In this document: piece by piece, positions 6,454 through 14,594 of the stretch
Numbering within the stretch: the stretch's first letter is position 1
How the letters are laid out: each line of letters opens with the position of its first letter
Assembly (NCBI GenBank): GCA_017546705.1
Contig: JAFYSB010000025.1
Location: 1 to 41,352, forward strand
Direction: 5' to 3'
Origin: Paludibacteraceae bacterium
GTDB taxonomy: Bacteria; Bacteroidota; Bacteroidia; Bacteroidales; Paludibacteraceae
DNA: 41,352 nucleotides
Program-made: the position numbers and the translations under genes
The notes under the pieces: generated by a model
The model's database searches: none
What the model saw: the letters and a program-made list of their open reading frames with translations, nothing else
Told to the model about the DNA's origin: nothing

Positions 6454-7500
6454 ATGCTACACAGTCTAACACAACTTTCCTCTCTACTCTCTGACCTCCC
6501 AAAAGGACAGTTGTTTGTGCTGACGGATAGTCATACCAAAGTACATTGTTTGCCACTTTTCGCCGAATCAATCGGAGATTTTTCGTACCATTTGCTCACG
6601 CTTGAAGCAGGTGAGGTGACCAAAAACTTGACATCTGTACAACTCGTTTGGGATTTTCTGCTCAAACACCGTGCCACACGTGAGGCGGTATTGGTGAATT
6701 TAGGCGGTGGTATGATTACAGACTTAGGTGGCTTTGCAGCGGCTACCTATATGCGTGGTATTCGTTTTGTGAATATCCCAACCACGTTGCTCGCTATGGT
6801 GGATGCATCATCTGGCGGAAAGACGGGTTTTGATTATAAGGGAGTAAAGAATGCAATCGGTACTTTCACACTGCCTTTGGCTACACTTATTCATCTTGAT
6901 TTTCTGCGTACATTACCTGCAGAGGAATTGCTGAGTGGTTTTGCTGAGATGCTCAAGCATGCGTTGATTGCTAGCAAAGAGGAGTGGGTGAACTTGTTGC
7001 AACTCCTGCAGGAGGAGTTACCTCATGAGCAATTGGTGGAGGCGTTGGGTAGCACAGGTGTGTTGCAGGCAAGTATAGCAATCAAAGAAAAGGTGGTGGC
7101 ACAAGACCCTCATGAGACAGGTTTGCGCAAGATTCTGAATTTTGGTCACACAGTAGGACATGCGATTGAATCGGCTGCATTAGAGCGCAATGCTCTACCT
7201 CACGGCTACTGCGTCTTATGGGGAATGGTGGCAGAAGTGTATCTAAGTGTGGTGAAGCTGGGTTGTCCGCGCGAGGTATTGCAACAACTAACGCAAATCA
7301 TGTTGCAATACTATGGTAGACCGCAATGCAACTGCAAACAGCGCGAACAACTCATCCAACGCATGTATCAAGACAAAAAGAATAGTGCCAATCGAACACC
7401 AAATTTCACACTGCTTCGCGCTGTAGGCGAACCCGAAATTAATCAATACGTATCTGAAAAGGATATTGACGAGGCGTTGGAGTATCTATTTAGTTTGTGA
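6454..7500 (+). CDS. aroB: 3-dehydroquinate synthase
   Basis: A 348-residue cytoplasmic enzyme converting DAHP to 3-dehydroquinate, the second step of the shikimate pathway. The start at 6454 (MLHSLTQLSSLLSDLP) is chosen because the promoter box at 6422-6429 lies inside the longer frame. The NAD-binding core shows VNLGGGMITDLGGFAAATYM and then VDASSGGKTGFD. The zinc ligands are the Glu of GFAEMLKHALI and the histidines of NFGHTVGHAIE. Length is normal. It ends 11 bases inside the convergent recX gene. Confidence 0.95.
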   Translation: MLHSLTQLSSLLSDLPKGQLFVLTDSHTKVHCLPLFAESIGDFSYHLLTLEAGEVTKNLTSVQLVWDFLLKHRATREAVLVNLGGGMITDLGGFAAATYMRGIRFVNIPTTLLAMVDASSGGKTGFDYKGVKNAIGTFTLPLATLIHLDFLRTLPAEELLSGFAEMLKHALIASKEEWVNLLQLLQEELPHEQLVEALGSTGVLQASIAIKEKVVAQDPHETGLRKILNFGHTVGHAIESAALERNALPHGYCVLWGMVAEVYLSVVKLGCPREVLQQLTQIMLQYYGRPQCNCKQREQLIQRMYQDKKNSANRTPNFTLLRAVGEPEINQYVSEKDIDEALEYLFSL

Positions 7501-7954
7501 ATTTTCGCAGGGTAGATTCGATTTCATCGTAAGTAAATCCTCTCTGTAGGCAGAAGCGAATTAGTTTTTCGCGTGCCATAGCATCACGTTTAAGTGCACG
7601 ATGTTTGGTGGATAATACTCGATACAACACGGCATGATACTCCTCTTCGTTGATTTCGTTCAAAGCATTTTCTATCAAAAGATTAGGTATCTTTTTTGCA
7701 TATAAAGCAGCTTTAATTTTTACTCTTCCCCAACCTTGATATGCCACTTTGTCGTGTGCAAAGGCATGACAATAGCGTGCTTCATTGATATAACCGTCTG
7801 CTTGCAATCGCTGTAGGATAATTGTAGCATATTCTTCGTTAGCTCCCCACAACTGAAGTTTGTTATGCACCTCAGAGCAGCAGTGTTCTGCAGTTGCACA
7901 GTAGGCCTCTGCTTTATGCCTTAATTCGTCCAAAGACCATTCGTGGTTTACCAT
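7490..7954 (-). CDS. recX: Regulatory protein RecX
   Basis: A 154-residue, mostly helical protein made of three-helix repeats typical of RecX (RLQADGYINEARYCHAFAHD, then WGRVKIKAALYAKKIP, then LIRFCLQRGFTYDEIESTL). RecX binds RecA filaments and limits their activity. The only plausible start (MVNHEWSLDEL) overlaps the end of prmC by 41 bases, pointing to translational coupling. recA itself is not in the window. Confidence 0.88.
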   Translation of the reverse strand: MVNHEWSLDELRHKAEAYCATAEHCCSEVHNKLQLWGANEEYATIILQRLQADGYINEARYCHAFAHDKVAYQGWGRVKIKAALYAKKIPNLLIENALNEINEEEYHAVLYRVLSTKHRALKRDAMAREKLIRFCLQRGFTYDEIESTLRKFTN

Positions 7955-8726
7955 ACATGTCGTATTTAAGGGTTACATCGGAATATCCTAGAGTTTTCAT
8001 CATTGCACATACTTCGTCTCCATATGCTTCATTGATTTCAAAATATAGACTTTTTGCCGATTTCATCGAAGCTATATGCCTATAAAACAATAGAGGATCA
8101 CTGTCAGGAACAAATAATGCAATATGTGGTTCGTGAGCCAATACGCGCTCGTCCATTTGCGATTTTTCTTTGTGACATATATAGGGAGGATTGCTTACTA
8201 TAATGTCCTTCAAATCGGGCTTTTCTGCAAGAATATCCATTTGTTGCCAACTGACTTGCACGTTGTTTCTTTCTCCATTTTCCTTAGCTATGCTTAGTGC
8301 TTCTGCACTGATATCCACTCCTTGAACTTGCCAATTAGGGCATTTCCGCTTGAGGGCAATGGCTATACAGCCGCTTCCGGTACCGATATCTAGGACTTGA
8401 AGAGGAGCTTTATTATCGCAGGACAAGGTGATCCAATCTACCAATTCAGCCGTTTCGGGACGAGGGATTAATGTGGAGGAATCGACGCACAAATCCAATC
8501 CCATCCATTGGGTATGACCAAAGATGTATTGAATGGGGGTATGCTGCTGGAGTTGTTCGAGAATATTTGGCAGGTTGGGGATTGTTTTCTGTGGATGCCC
8601 CATGTATATTTGCGTTCGTGTGATGCCAGTAGTCTCTTCTATAATCCAATATGCTAACTCTTGAGCTTCCTCTGTAGGGTAAAAGTCTTTGAGTTCAGAA
8701 ACGATATGTGATACGATTTCTTTCAT
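7914..8726 (-). CDS. prmC: Peptide chain release factor N5-glutamine methyltransferase
   Basis: A 270-residue SAM-dependent methyltransferase that modifies the GGQ glutamine of release factors. After a helical N-terminal substrate-binding domain come the SAM motif VLDIGTGSGCIAIAL and the signature NPPY (IVSNPPYICHKE). The start at 8726 (MKEIVSHIVSEL) is chosen over an upstream ATG because the promoter box is at 8731-8738. That placement leaves almost no 5' untranslated leader. It is followed by recX with overlapping ends and is divergent from ribD. Confidence 0.93.
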   Translation of the reverse strand: MKEIVSHIVSELKDFYPTEEAQELAYWIIEETTGITRTQIYMGHPQKTIPNLPNILEQLQQHTPIQYIFGHTQWMGLDLCVDSSTLIPRPETAELVDWITLSCDNKAPLQVLDIGTGSGCIAIALKRKCPNWQVQGVDISAEALSIAKENGERNNVQVSWQQMDILAEKPDLKDIIVSNPPYICHKEKSQMDERVLAHEPHIALFVPDSDPLLFYRHIASMKSAKSLYFEINEAYGDEVCAMMKTLGYSDVTLKYDMYGKPRMVFGRIKA

Positions 8727-8730
8727 GCTG

Positions 8731-8738
8731 CAAAGGTA
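8731..8738 (-). promoter_or_regulatory. prmC promoter box, very close to the start codon
   Basis: Minus-strand TACCTTTG only four bases before the ATG. The predicted transcript would start at or within a base or two of the start codon. Confidence 0.6.
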
Positions 8739-8812
8739 GTATAAAAAAAGCAAAAATGCAAATATATCCGTTAATTAACCATATACTATTTGCGCAAATA
8801 CATTTTTTTTTG

Positions 8813-8820
8813 TACCTTTG
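8813..8820 (+). promoter_or_regulatory. ribD promoter box
   Basis: TACCTTTG; predicted start about 8824-8827, giving a 5-17-base leader depending on the ribD start used. Confidence 0.65.
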
Positions 8821-8831
8821 TCGCGAAATCT

Positions 8832-9863
8832 ATGAAAGATATGTCGCCACAAGATCTTCAATACTCCACTATTTATATGGCTCGTTGCTTGCAATTGGCC
8901 AGATTGGGTGCATATTATGTAGCTCCCAACCCAATGGTAGGAGCAGTATTGGTGTGTGGAGGTATTATTTTAGGAGAAGGTTGGCATGAGCAATATGGTG
9001 GTCCGCATGCTGAGCCCAATTGTTTGCTTCGTGCAGAAGAGGCACATCCAGAAGGTATCGACTATAAACAATGTACGTTGTATGTGAGTCTGGAACCCTG
9101 TAGCCATTATGGGAAGACTCCACCCTGTGCAGAATTGATTATCAAGAAAGGAATAGGTCGTGTGGTAGTAGGCTGTCTTGATCCTAATCCGAAAGTAGCA
9201 GGCCGTGGAGTGAAGATGATGCAAGACGCCGGAATAGAGGTTGTTGTCGGAGTGCTGGAGAATGAGTGTCGAACATTGAATAAACGCTTTTTCTGCTTGC
9301 AAGAGAAAAAACGTCCATATGTTGTTCTGAAATGGGCAGAAACGGCAGATGGGTATATCGATATAGAGCGCACTAGTGGCAAACCTATTACTATTTCAAC
9401 ACCTTTAACCAAACAGTTAGTTCATAAGCAACGTGCTGAAAATATGGCCATTATGGTAGGAACGCGTACCGCATTATTGGATAATCCTCGTTTGCTGACA
9501 ACTCGTTGGAGCGGTAGAAATCCCGTGCGTGTAACGCTTGATAGACATGGGGTAATTCCTGCAGATAGTAGGTTGTATTCTGCAGATGCTCCTACGATAG
9601 TGTATCGAGAAAATACCAATTGGGAATTTATTTTGGAGGATTTGGCGAGCAGAAATATTCACTCCATCTTAGTGGAAGGAGGAGCAACTTTATTAAACCA
9701 TATCATAGAGTCTGGTATTTATGACGAGGTGCACGTGGAGGTAAGCGATAAAGTGGTAGGCGGTGGTATAGCTGCTCCTAAGTATGTGTTCAAAAGTAAG
9801 CCTAAAACAATAGATAATCATTTAATATACGAAGACTTGATTTTGAGCACCACAGGCAGGTGA
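8832..9863 (+). CDS. ribD: Bifunctional pyrimidine deaminase/reductase of riboflavin synthesis
   Basis: A 343-residue enzyme. The N-terminal cytidine-deaminase-like domain has the zinc and catalytic motif HAEPNC (about residue 59) and the paired cysteines of PCSHYGKTPPC (about 89-99). The C-terminal reductase domain (about 150-343) shows KWAETADGYID, then MVGTRTALLDNPRLLTTR and LVEGGATLLN. It deaminates and then reduces the GTP-derived pyrimidine in riboflavin synthesis. The start at 8832 fits the promoter; ATG 8841 is an alternative and the upstream frame start at 8790 precedes the promoter. It overlaps the convergent EEP gene by 46 bases. Confidence 0.94.
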   Translation: MKDMSPQDLQYSTIYMARCLQLARLGAYYVAPNPMVGAVLVCGGIILGEGWHEQYGGPHAEPNCLLRAEEAHPEGIDYKQCTLYVSLEPCSHYGKTPPCAELIIKKGIGRVVVGCLDPNPKVAGRGVKMMQDAGIEVVVGVLENECRTLNKRFFCLQEKKRPYVVLKWAETADGYIDIERTSGKPITISTPLTKQLVHKQRAENMAIMVGTRTALLDNPRLLTTRWSGRNPVRVTLDRHGVIPADSRLYSADAPTIVYRENTNWEFILEDLASRNIHSILVEGGATLLNHIIESGIYDEVHVEVSDKVVGGGIAAPKYVFKSKPKTIDNHLIYEDLILSTTGR

Positions 9864-10753
9864 TCAGAATAGCCATCGTGGTAGCGATATCCTACGTAAG
9901 TACGTTTTGGCTGATAATCAAGGTATTTCGTATCTTCTTCCAACAACCATTCAGGTGAAAATACGCTTGCTCTTGTAGTATTTTTCAATGCAGAAGAAAC
10001 ATAAAATTGGTCAAGGCACGACCACATTCCTTGGTATTTATGTGTGCCAATTCCCTCTTTTTCTAAGTCTATCATCAAGTTGTTCATACCCTGCAAATCA
10101 TCTATTGCTTCGCTATTCATATCTCCCATCACTACGACGTTTGCCTTCGGTTGCACATGCAAGATGGTGTTAATCTCGTTTTGAATAACTTGTTTGGCTA
10201 TTTGGCGCTTCTTGGAAGTTGTTGCTGAACCTCCTAATTGTGATGGCAGGTGACAAACCATTGCATGCAGCGTATCTTTACCCTCTATCAATGCTTTTAC
10301 GTATAGAATATCACGTGTAACGTCATTCTCTAGTGGTACACACAAAGTTTTGCTATTTAAAATTTTCACCTTAGTGCTATCATATAATAATGCTACATCA
10401 ATACCTCGTTCATCATCACTTTCATAGTGAACGTATTGATAATGAAATCGCTTTAATCGATAGCATAAATCCCTAAGACAACGTTTATTTTCCACTTCAC
10501 AAAGTCCCACCAATGCAGCACTCTCCCATCCTGATATATTCACAATAACTTGGGCTATGCGATTCAATTTAGTTTGATAGTGATGATAATTCCAATGATG
10601 CAAACCATGGGGCAAAAACGAAGAGTCGTTCTTCAATGTATCATGCTCACAATCAAACAGATTTTCCACATTATATGAAACAATAGTCAGCGAGTCTTGT
10701 GCCAAGACCGCTGACTGCATTACACACATTAAAATGAGCACGCTCCACCTCAT
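9818..10753 (-). CDS. Secreted endonuclease/exonuclease/phosphatase-family protein
   Basis: A 311-residue protein with a signal peptide (MRWSVLILMCVMQSAVLA) and a single EEP fold. Metal and catalytic motifs are visible: VSYNVENLF, GLCEVEN (metal-binding Glu), ERGIDVALLYD, VVMGDMNSE and the closing YSDHLPVVL. Family members hydrolyse phosphodiesters (DNA, RNA, lipid heads); the substrate cannot be told here. The start overlaps the sufS stop by four bases (ATGA), so it is translated as the second gene of that operon. Its 3' end overlaps ribD. Confidence 0.85.
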   Translation of the reverse strand: MRWSVLILMCVMQSAVLAQDSLTIVSYNVENLFDCEHDTLKNDSSFLPHGLHHWNYHHYQTKLNRIAQVIVNISGWESAALVGLCEVENKRCLRDLCYRLKRFHYQYVHYESDDERGIDVALLYDSTKVKILNSKTLCVPLENDVTRDILYVKALIEGKDTLHAMVCHLPSQLGGSATTSKKRQIAKQVIQNEINTILHVQPKANVVVMGDMNSEAIDDLQGMNNLMIDLEKEGIGTHKYQGMWSCLDQFYVSSALKNTTRASVFSPEWLLEEDTKYLDYQPKRTYVGYRYHDGYSDHLPVVLKIKSSYIK

Positions 10754-11967
10754 TCTAACATCATGATGGCTTTTTTAAGTGCAGAAATAAACACGTCAAC
10801 ATCCTCTTTGGTGTTGTATAACCCTACCGAAGCACGCACCGTACCTGGCACTCCCAACCAATCTATCAATGGCTCGGCACAATGGTGACCTGTGCGAACA
10901 GCCACTCCTTGACGGTCTAGCAATACACCCACATCAAATGGGTGAATCAATGCACCATCGGCACGATATACATTAAACGACACAGCACCTGCTTTCTCCT
11001 TGCCTGCTGCATATACTTTCACTTGACGAATCTTGTTGAGTTCCTGCTCAATATATTCCGCCAACGCATGCTCGTGCTTTGCAATATTTTCCAAACCAAT
11101 TGCTTGTACATAGTCAATCGATTTGCCAAACGCATAGCTTCCCACATAATTTGGCGTACCGGCCTCAAACTTATACGGCAACACATTATACGTTGTCTTC
11201 TCAAAACTCACATGCTCAATCATCTCTCCCCCACCTTCTGCAGGAGGCAACTTATCTAGCCACTCCTTCTTACCATACAGTACGCCCAAGCCAGTTGGAC
11301 CATACATCTTATGCGCACTAAAGACCAAGAAATCGCAATCCAGTTGCTTCACATTCATTACTAGATGTGGCACCGACTGTGCTCCGTCCACGCAGACAAC
11401 TATACCTCGCTCATGTGCCAAATGGATAATCTCCTCCACAGGGTTCACTACACCCAATACATTGCTCACATGTGCTACTGATACCAATTTGGTCTTCTCG
11501 TTCAAAAGCCCCTTAAAAGCCTCTAGATCAAGTGATAAGTCCTCGCATAATGGAATCACCTTTAGCACAGCTCCCTTGCGCTCACACAGCATTTGCCATG
11601 GCACAATATTCGAGTGGTGTTCCAGTTGCGAAATAATAATCTCATCACCCTCTTTCACCATGGCGTCACCAAAACTGCGCGCCAGCATATTGAGGCTGTC
11701 CGTAGTACCTTTGGTGAAAATAATCTCCTCTGATGAATGGGCATGAATCAATTGAGCCACTTTCTCGCGTGCTTCCTCGTGCTTTTGTGTCGCCACTTGG
11801 CTAAGATGATGTACCCCACGATGCACGTTGGCATTCCAATGGCTATAAGCCTCGGTGATGGCATCTAGTACCACCTGTGGTTTCTGCGTGGTGGCAGCAT
11901 TATCTAAGTACACCAACCTGCGACCATGTACTAGTTCATTCAATATCGGAAAATCCTCCTGATTCAT
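10750..11967 (-). CDS. sufS: Cysteine desulfurase, SufS type
   Basis: A 405-residue PLP enzyme that takes sulfur from cysteine for Fe-S cluster assembly. PLP lysine is K220 in SAHKMYGPTGLG and the persulfide cysteine is C363 in VRTGHHCAEP. The N-terminus LVYLDNAATTQKP and the NVHRGVHHLS segment are typical of group II desulfurases. sufB, C and D are not in the window. A promoter box at 11988-11995 gives a short leader. It is cotranscribed with the EEP gene, an uncommon partner. Confidence 0.93.
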   Translation of the reverse strand: MNQEDFPILNELVHGRRLVYLDNAATTQKPQVVLDAITEAYSHWNANVHRGVHHLSQVATQKHEEAREKVAQLIHAHSSEEIIFTKGTTDSLNMLARSFGDAMVKEGDEIIISQLEHHSNIVPWQMLCERKGAVLKVIPLCEDLSLDLEAFKGLLNEKTKLVSVAHVSNVLGVVNPVEEIIHLAHERGIVVCVDGAQSVPHLVMNVKQLDCDFLVFSAHKMYGPTGLGVLYGKKEWLDKLPPAEGGGEMIEHVSFEKTTYNVLPYKFEAGTPNYVGSYAFGKSIDYVQAIGLENIAKHEHALAEYIEQELNKIRQVKVYAAGKEKAGAVSFNVYRADGALIHPFDVGVLLDRQGVAVRTGHHCAEPLIDWLGVPGTVRASVGLYNTKEDVDVFISALKKAIMMLE

Positions 11968-11987
11968 GCTTATTCTTATTTTGAGCG

Positions 11988-11995
11988 CAAAGGTA
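11988..11995 (-). promoter_or_regulatory. sufS promoter box
   Basis: Minus-strand TACCTTTG, 20 bases before the sufS start. Confidence 0.65.
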
Positions 11996-12090
11996 CAGAA
12001 AATTTAGTAAATATGCAATAGTGAATTGATAAAATAATAGTTTTATGATGATATGATGTGTGAAATCCATTAGCAAATTAAACCTGTAAG

Positions 12091-12126
12091 TCCAAAAAAA
12101 GAGTCCAAAACTATGTTTTGAACTCT
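12091..12126 (-). terminator. Intrinsic terminator of rpsP
   Basis: An 11-base arm at 12101-12111 pairs with 12115-12125 with one mismatch. On the minus strand it is followed by seven Ts (12094-12100 as A). Confidence 0.85.
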
Positions 12127-12155
12127 ATTTTTAGGCGATTGCCTTAATCTTGCGA

Positions 12156-12695
12156 TTACTCAGCAGCTACCTCTGCCTCTGCGGCAGCAGCTTCTTGAGC
12201 AGCCTCTACTGCAGCAGCAGCGAGTGCATCAGCAGCCTCTTGGCGTTTCTTTGCTACCTCAGCAGCTTTTGCCTTGTTGGTCTCTACCTCTTGAGCGAGC
12301 AATGCTTTCGCAGCAGCAGCTTTCTTGTCTGCCTCTGCTTGGCTGATCTTACCATTCTTAGCATCCTTTTGTGCTTTCCAAGCGTCGAAACGCTTTTGAG
12401 CCTCTTCGGCAGAGAATGCACCCTTCGCTACACCACCATTCAAGTGCTTCATAAGCATAACGCCCTCACCAGAGAGGATGTTGCGAACAGTGTCAGTAGG
12501 TTGAGCACCTACGTTTACCCAGTACAAAGCGCGATCAAACTTGAGATCAACTTTAGCAGGGTTGTTGTTTGGGTTGTAAGAGCCAATGCGCTCAATGTAC
12601 TTGCCATCACGTGGCGAACGGCTGTCTGCTACTACGATGTGGTAGTAAGCGTAGTCCTTGTGACCATGACGAGCCAAACGAATTTTTGTTGCCAT
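12156..12695 (-). CDS. rpsP: 30S ribosomal protein S16 with long alanine-rich tail
   Basis: A 179-residue protein. Residues 1-85 are the S16 core ([20 protein letters not shown], then [13 protein letters not shown] and [12 protein letters not shown]). Residues about 95-179 form a charged and alanine-rich extension ([20 protein letters not shown]..., ending [11 protein letters not shown]). Most bacterial S16 proteins are 80-90 residues; long tails of this kind are, as I recall, usual in Bacteroidales. The tail is probably helical and disordered at the end; its role is unknown. The gene stands alone here, with its own promoter (12789-12796) and terminator. Confidence 0.95.
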   Translation of the reverse strand: MATKIRLARHGHKDYAYYHIVVADSRSPRDGKYIERIGSYNPNNNPAKVDLKFDRALYWVNVGAQPTDTVRNILSGEGVMLMKHLNGGVAKGAFSAEEAQKRFDAWKAQKDAKNGKISQAEADKKAAAAKALLAQEVETNKAKAAEVAKKRQEAADALAAAAVEAAQEAAAAEAEVAAE

Positions 12696-12788
12696 TTGTT
12701 TGTTGTTATTTGTGGACTACAACTGCACGAGTTGCATGTCCGAGTTAATAAATAATTTAATGGTATGCCTTTTACACGAAAAAGCGTG

Positions 12789-12796
12789 CAAAGGTA
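12789..12796 (-). promoter_or_regulatory. rpsP promoter box
   Basis: Minus-strand TACCTTTG; leader of about 90 bases before rpsP. Confidence 0.65.
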
Positions 12797-12917
12797 CAAC
12801 AATTATTTTATTTAAGCAAATCTTTTGTCAAAAAACTCTATTTTTCAACCTCAAACAGCGTGAAAAAAGAGAAAATAGACCTATATTTGACAAAAATGCG
12901 AAAAAAATGACCTAAAA

Positions 12918-12949
12918 TTTGGTCAAGTCAAATAATTGTTGTACCTTTG
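12918..12949 (+). promoter_or_regulatory. tRNA-Met promoter
   Basis: TTTG at about 12918-12921 and TACCTTTG at 12942-12949, 35 bases before the mature tRNA. Confidence 0.65.
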
Positions 12950-12984
12950 CACCCGCTTTTGAGAGGAATGCTTCTTTTTAGCAT

Positions 12985-13058
12985 GGCGGGATAGCTCAGC
13001 TGGTTAGAGCGCATGATTCATAATCATGAGGTCCCCAGTTCAATCCTGGGTCCCGCTA
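12985..13058 (+). tRNA. tRNA-Met (CAT)
   Basis: A 74-base cloverleaf: acceptor GGCGGGA with TCCCGCT (first pair G-T), D arm GCTCAGCTGGTTAGAGC, anticodon stem CATGA/TCATG with loop TTCATAA (anticodon 13019-13021), T arm CCCAG/CTGGG. CCA is not encoded. The anticodon stem lacks the three G-C pairs of initiator tRNA, so it is elongator Met. A lysidine-modified Ile tRNA with the same CAT anticodon cannot be ruled out. Confidence 0.93.
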
Positions 13059-13068
13059 CAAAATAAGA

Positions 13069-13109
13069 ATCAGACACTTAGGTAAAATCCTGAATGTCTG
13101 ATTTTTTTG
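13069..13109 (+). terminator. Intrinsic terminator after tRNA-Met
   Basis: AATCAGACA (from 13068/13069) pairs with TGTCTGATT (about 13095-13103), followed by a T run. Confidence 0.8.
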
Positions 13110-13173
13110 TTAAACCTACAACAAAACATTAACATTTATTTATTGCTTCATTTAAACCTTTTGTAATAGGCGA

Positions 13174-13203
13174 ATAAAAGGGTGTACACTTGGCACACCC
13201 TTC
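13174..13203 (-). terminator. Probable terminator of the glucan operon
   Basis: AAGGGTGT (13178-13185) pairs with ACACCCTT (13195-13202); on the minus strand the stem runs into a T-rich stretch. It lies 29 bases after the GH57 stop. Confidence 0.65.
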
Positions 13204-13231
13204 GATAGGTTTACTATTCTTATCAATAAGA

Positions 13232-14539
13232 TTACTTTTCAGCTTTCTTTGCACAAGTTTTCTTTGGAGCTGCTTTTTTAGCTTCATTAAGTTGCTTCTC
13301 AAGGCGTTCGATTTCCTTCTCTTGGTTTTGGATAGTCTTGAGTAGTTCGTTGAGCTCCTCGTTCTCAATGGTGGTTGGGTATTGCTCATCCACACGTTGG
13401 AGGAAGTCGGAGAGAATGTTCATGTAGTTGATAAACGCATCGTAAGCGGACTCGTAGTGTGTAGCACCTTGGTCGATGTGGTTCATATAATGCATGTAAT
13501 TGACATCCTGCAAGAGTAGCCAGTCGTGCTTGAGTTGTTTGTCTTTGCAGAGGTGTACGCGTTCCGCTACAGCGAAGAGCTTTTGTAATGCCTCTTGTTG
13601 GAGGTCATTACCATTGTAGATGCTCAGATCTTTAGCTTCGCCTGCCCACGTGATAGGATATGGAGCCACAACCACGTCTTTAGTTGCGAGTTTCTTGGCA
13701 GCTTCACTTGGGGTGGTAAAACTCATGTCTTGCTCCAAAGCGAAGTATGGCAAGGCCTTCAAGAAATCAAAAATGCCTGTCATCGCGTGTTGACGAATGC
13801 CGAAGGTCTCGGCGCCTACCCAGATGTTGACCACTTGCTCATCCTCTGGCAATGCAGCCAATTGCTCGATGTATCGCTCAGCATCCATAGGATAGTTGTG
13901 CCAATCAGGGTCTGCGAAATGGAATGCCAACTCATCGCTGAGGTTGGAATTACGGAGAAGCATCTTCATCTTAGGTGCAGATGCACTGCTGTAGACGTAG
14001 TTAGGGCTCTTCCAACTCAACACGTGCTTTGCGCCCTCGGTCATCACGGTCTTGTAGCCTTGTTGGTAAAGTGAGATAGCAATCTCGTCGGAATAGATGA
14101 GCTCGGTGTTGCAGATGGTGGTGGATTGTTGGTTGAAGAGTTGTTTCACCATAGCTTGTTGCGATTGCAACTGCTCTGCAGCTTCGGTGTCGCTATAGAC
14201 AGTAGCCAAGGATTGGCTGTAAGGTGTGGCCACAAACTCTACGCAACCGCTGTCAGCCAAGTCTTTGAGCACGTCAATCATCTCAGGAGCGTACTGCTGT
14301 AGCATCTCCAACATGACACCTGAAACACTCAAAGCGCAGTGGAACCGACCTTTGGATAGGCGAATCATCTCTTGCAATGTTCTGCAAAGAGGCATGTAGG
14401 AGGTGTGGACCAACCAAATTACATGCTCTTCGGTCAACATGTCGTCGTAGTAGTAGTGGTCCTGACCAATCTCAAAAAAACGATAACGCTTCATTCGGTA
14501 AGGAGCGTGCATCTGAAAGCAAAAACAAATATTTTTCAT
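13232..14539 (-). CDS. Glycoside hydrolase family 57 protein (alpha-glucan enzyme), with coiled-coil tail
   Basis: A 435-residue protein without a signal peptide. The GH57 barrel is seen in the HAPYRMKRYRFFEIG start, in SVSGVMLEMLQQYAPE and in NTELIYSDE, whose E146 fits the catalytic nucleophile position. The fourth motif, which in active family members carries the acid/base Asp (D-x-E-x-F-G), reads GAETFG at 242-247, so that Asp is glycine here. The last 45 residues form a heptad-like coiled coil (LLKTIQNQEKEIERLEKQLN) and a lysine-rich end. It is last in the operon with a glycosyltransferase and debranching enzyme, so a cytoplasmic glycogen or maltodextrin role is likely. Whether it is catalytic is uncertain. 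Confidence 0.85.
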   Translation of the reverse strand: MKNICFCFQMHAPYRMKRYRFFEIGQDHYYYDDMLTEEHVIWLVHTSYMPLCRTLQEMIRLSKGRFHCALSVSGVMLEMLQQYAPEMIDVLKDLADSGCVEFVATPYSQSLATVYSDTEAAEQLQSQQAMVKQLFNQQSTTICNTELIYSDEIAISLYQQGYKTVMTEGAKHVLSWKSPNYVYSSASAPKMKMLLRNSNLSDELAFHFADPDWHNYPMDAERYIEQLAALPEDEQVVNIWVGAETFGIRQHAMTGIFDFLKALPYFALEQDMSFTTPSEAAKKLATKDVVVAPYPITWAGEAKDLSIYNGNDLQQEALQKLFAVAERVHLCKDKQLKHDWLLLQDVNYMHYMNHIDQGATHYESAYDAFINYMNILSDFLQRVDEQYPTTIENEELNELLKTIQNQEKEIERLEKQLNEAKKAAPKKTCAKKAEK

Positions 14540-14594
14540 GACTGTATGATTTTAATCGTTGAAAAAGTTTTATGAGTTTTAAAAGTTTTATGGG

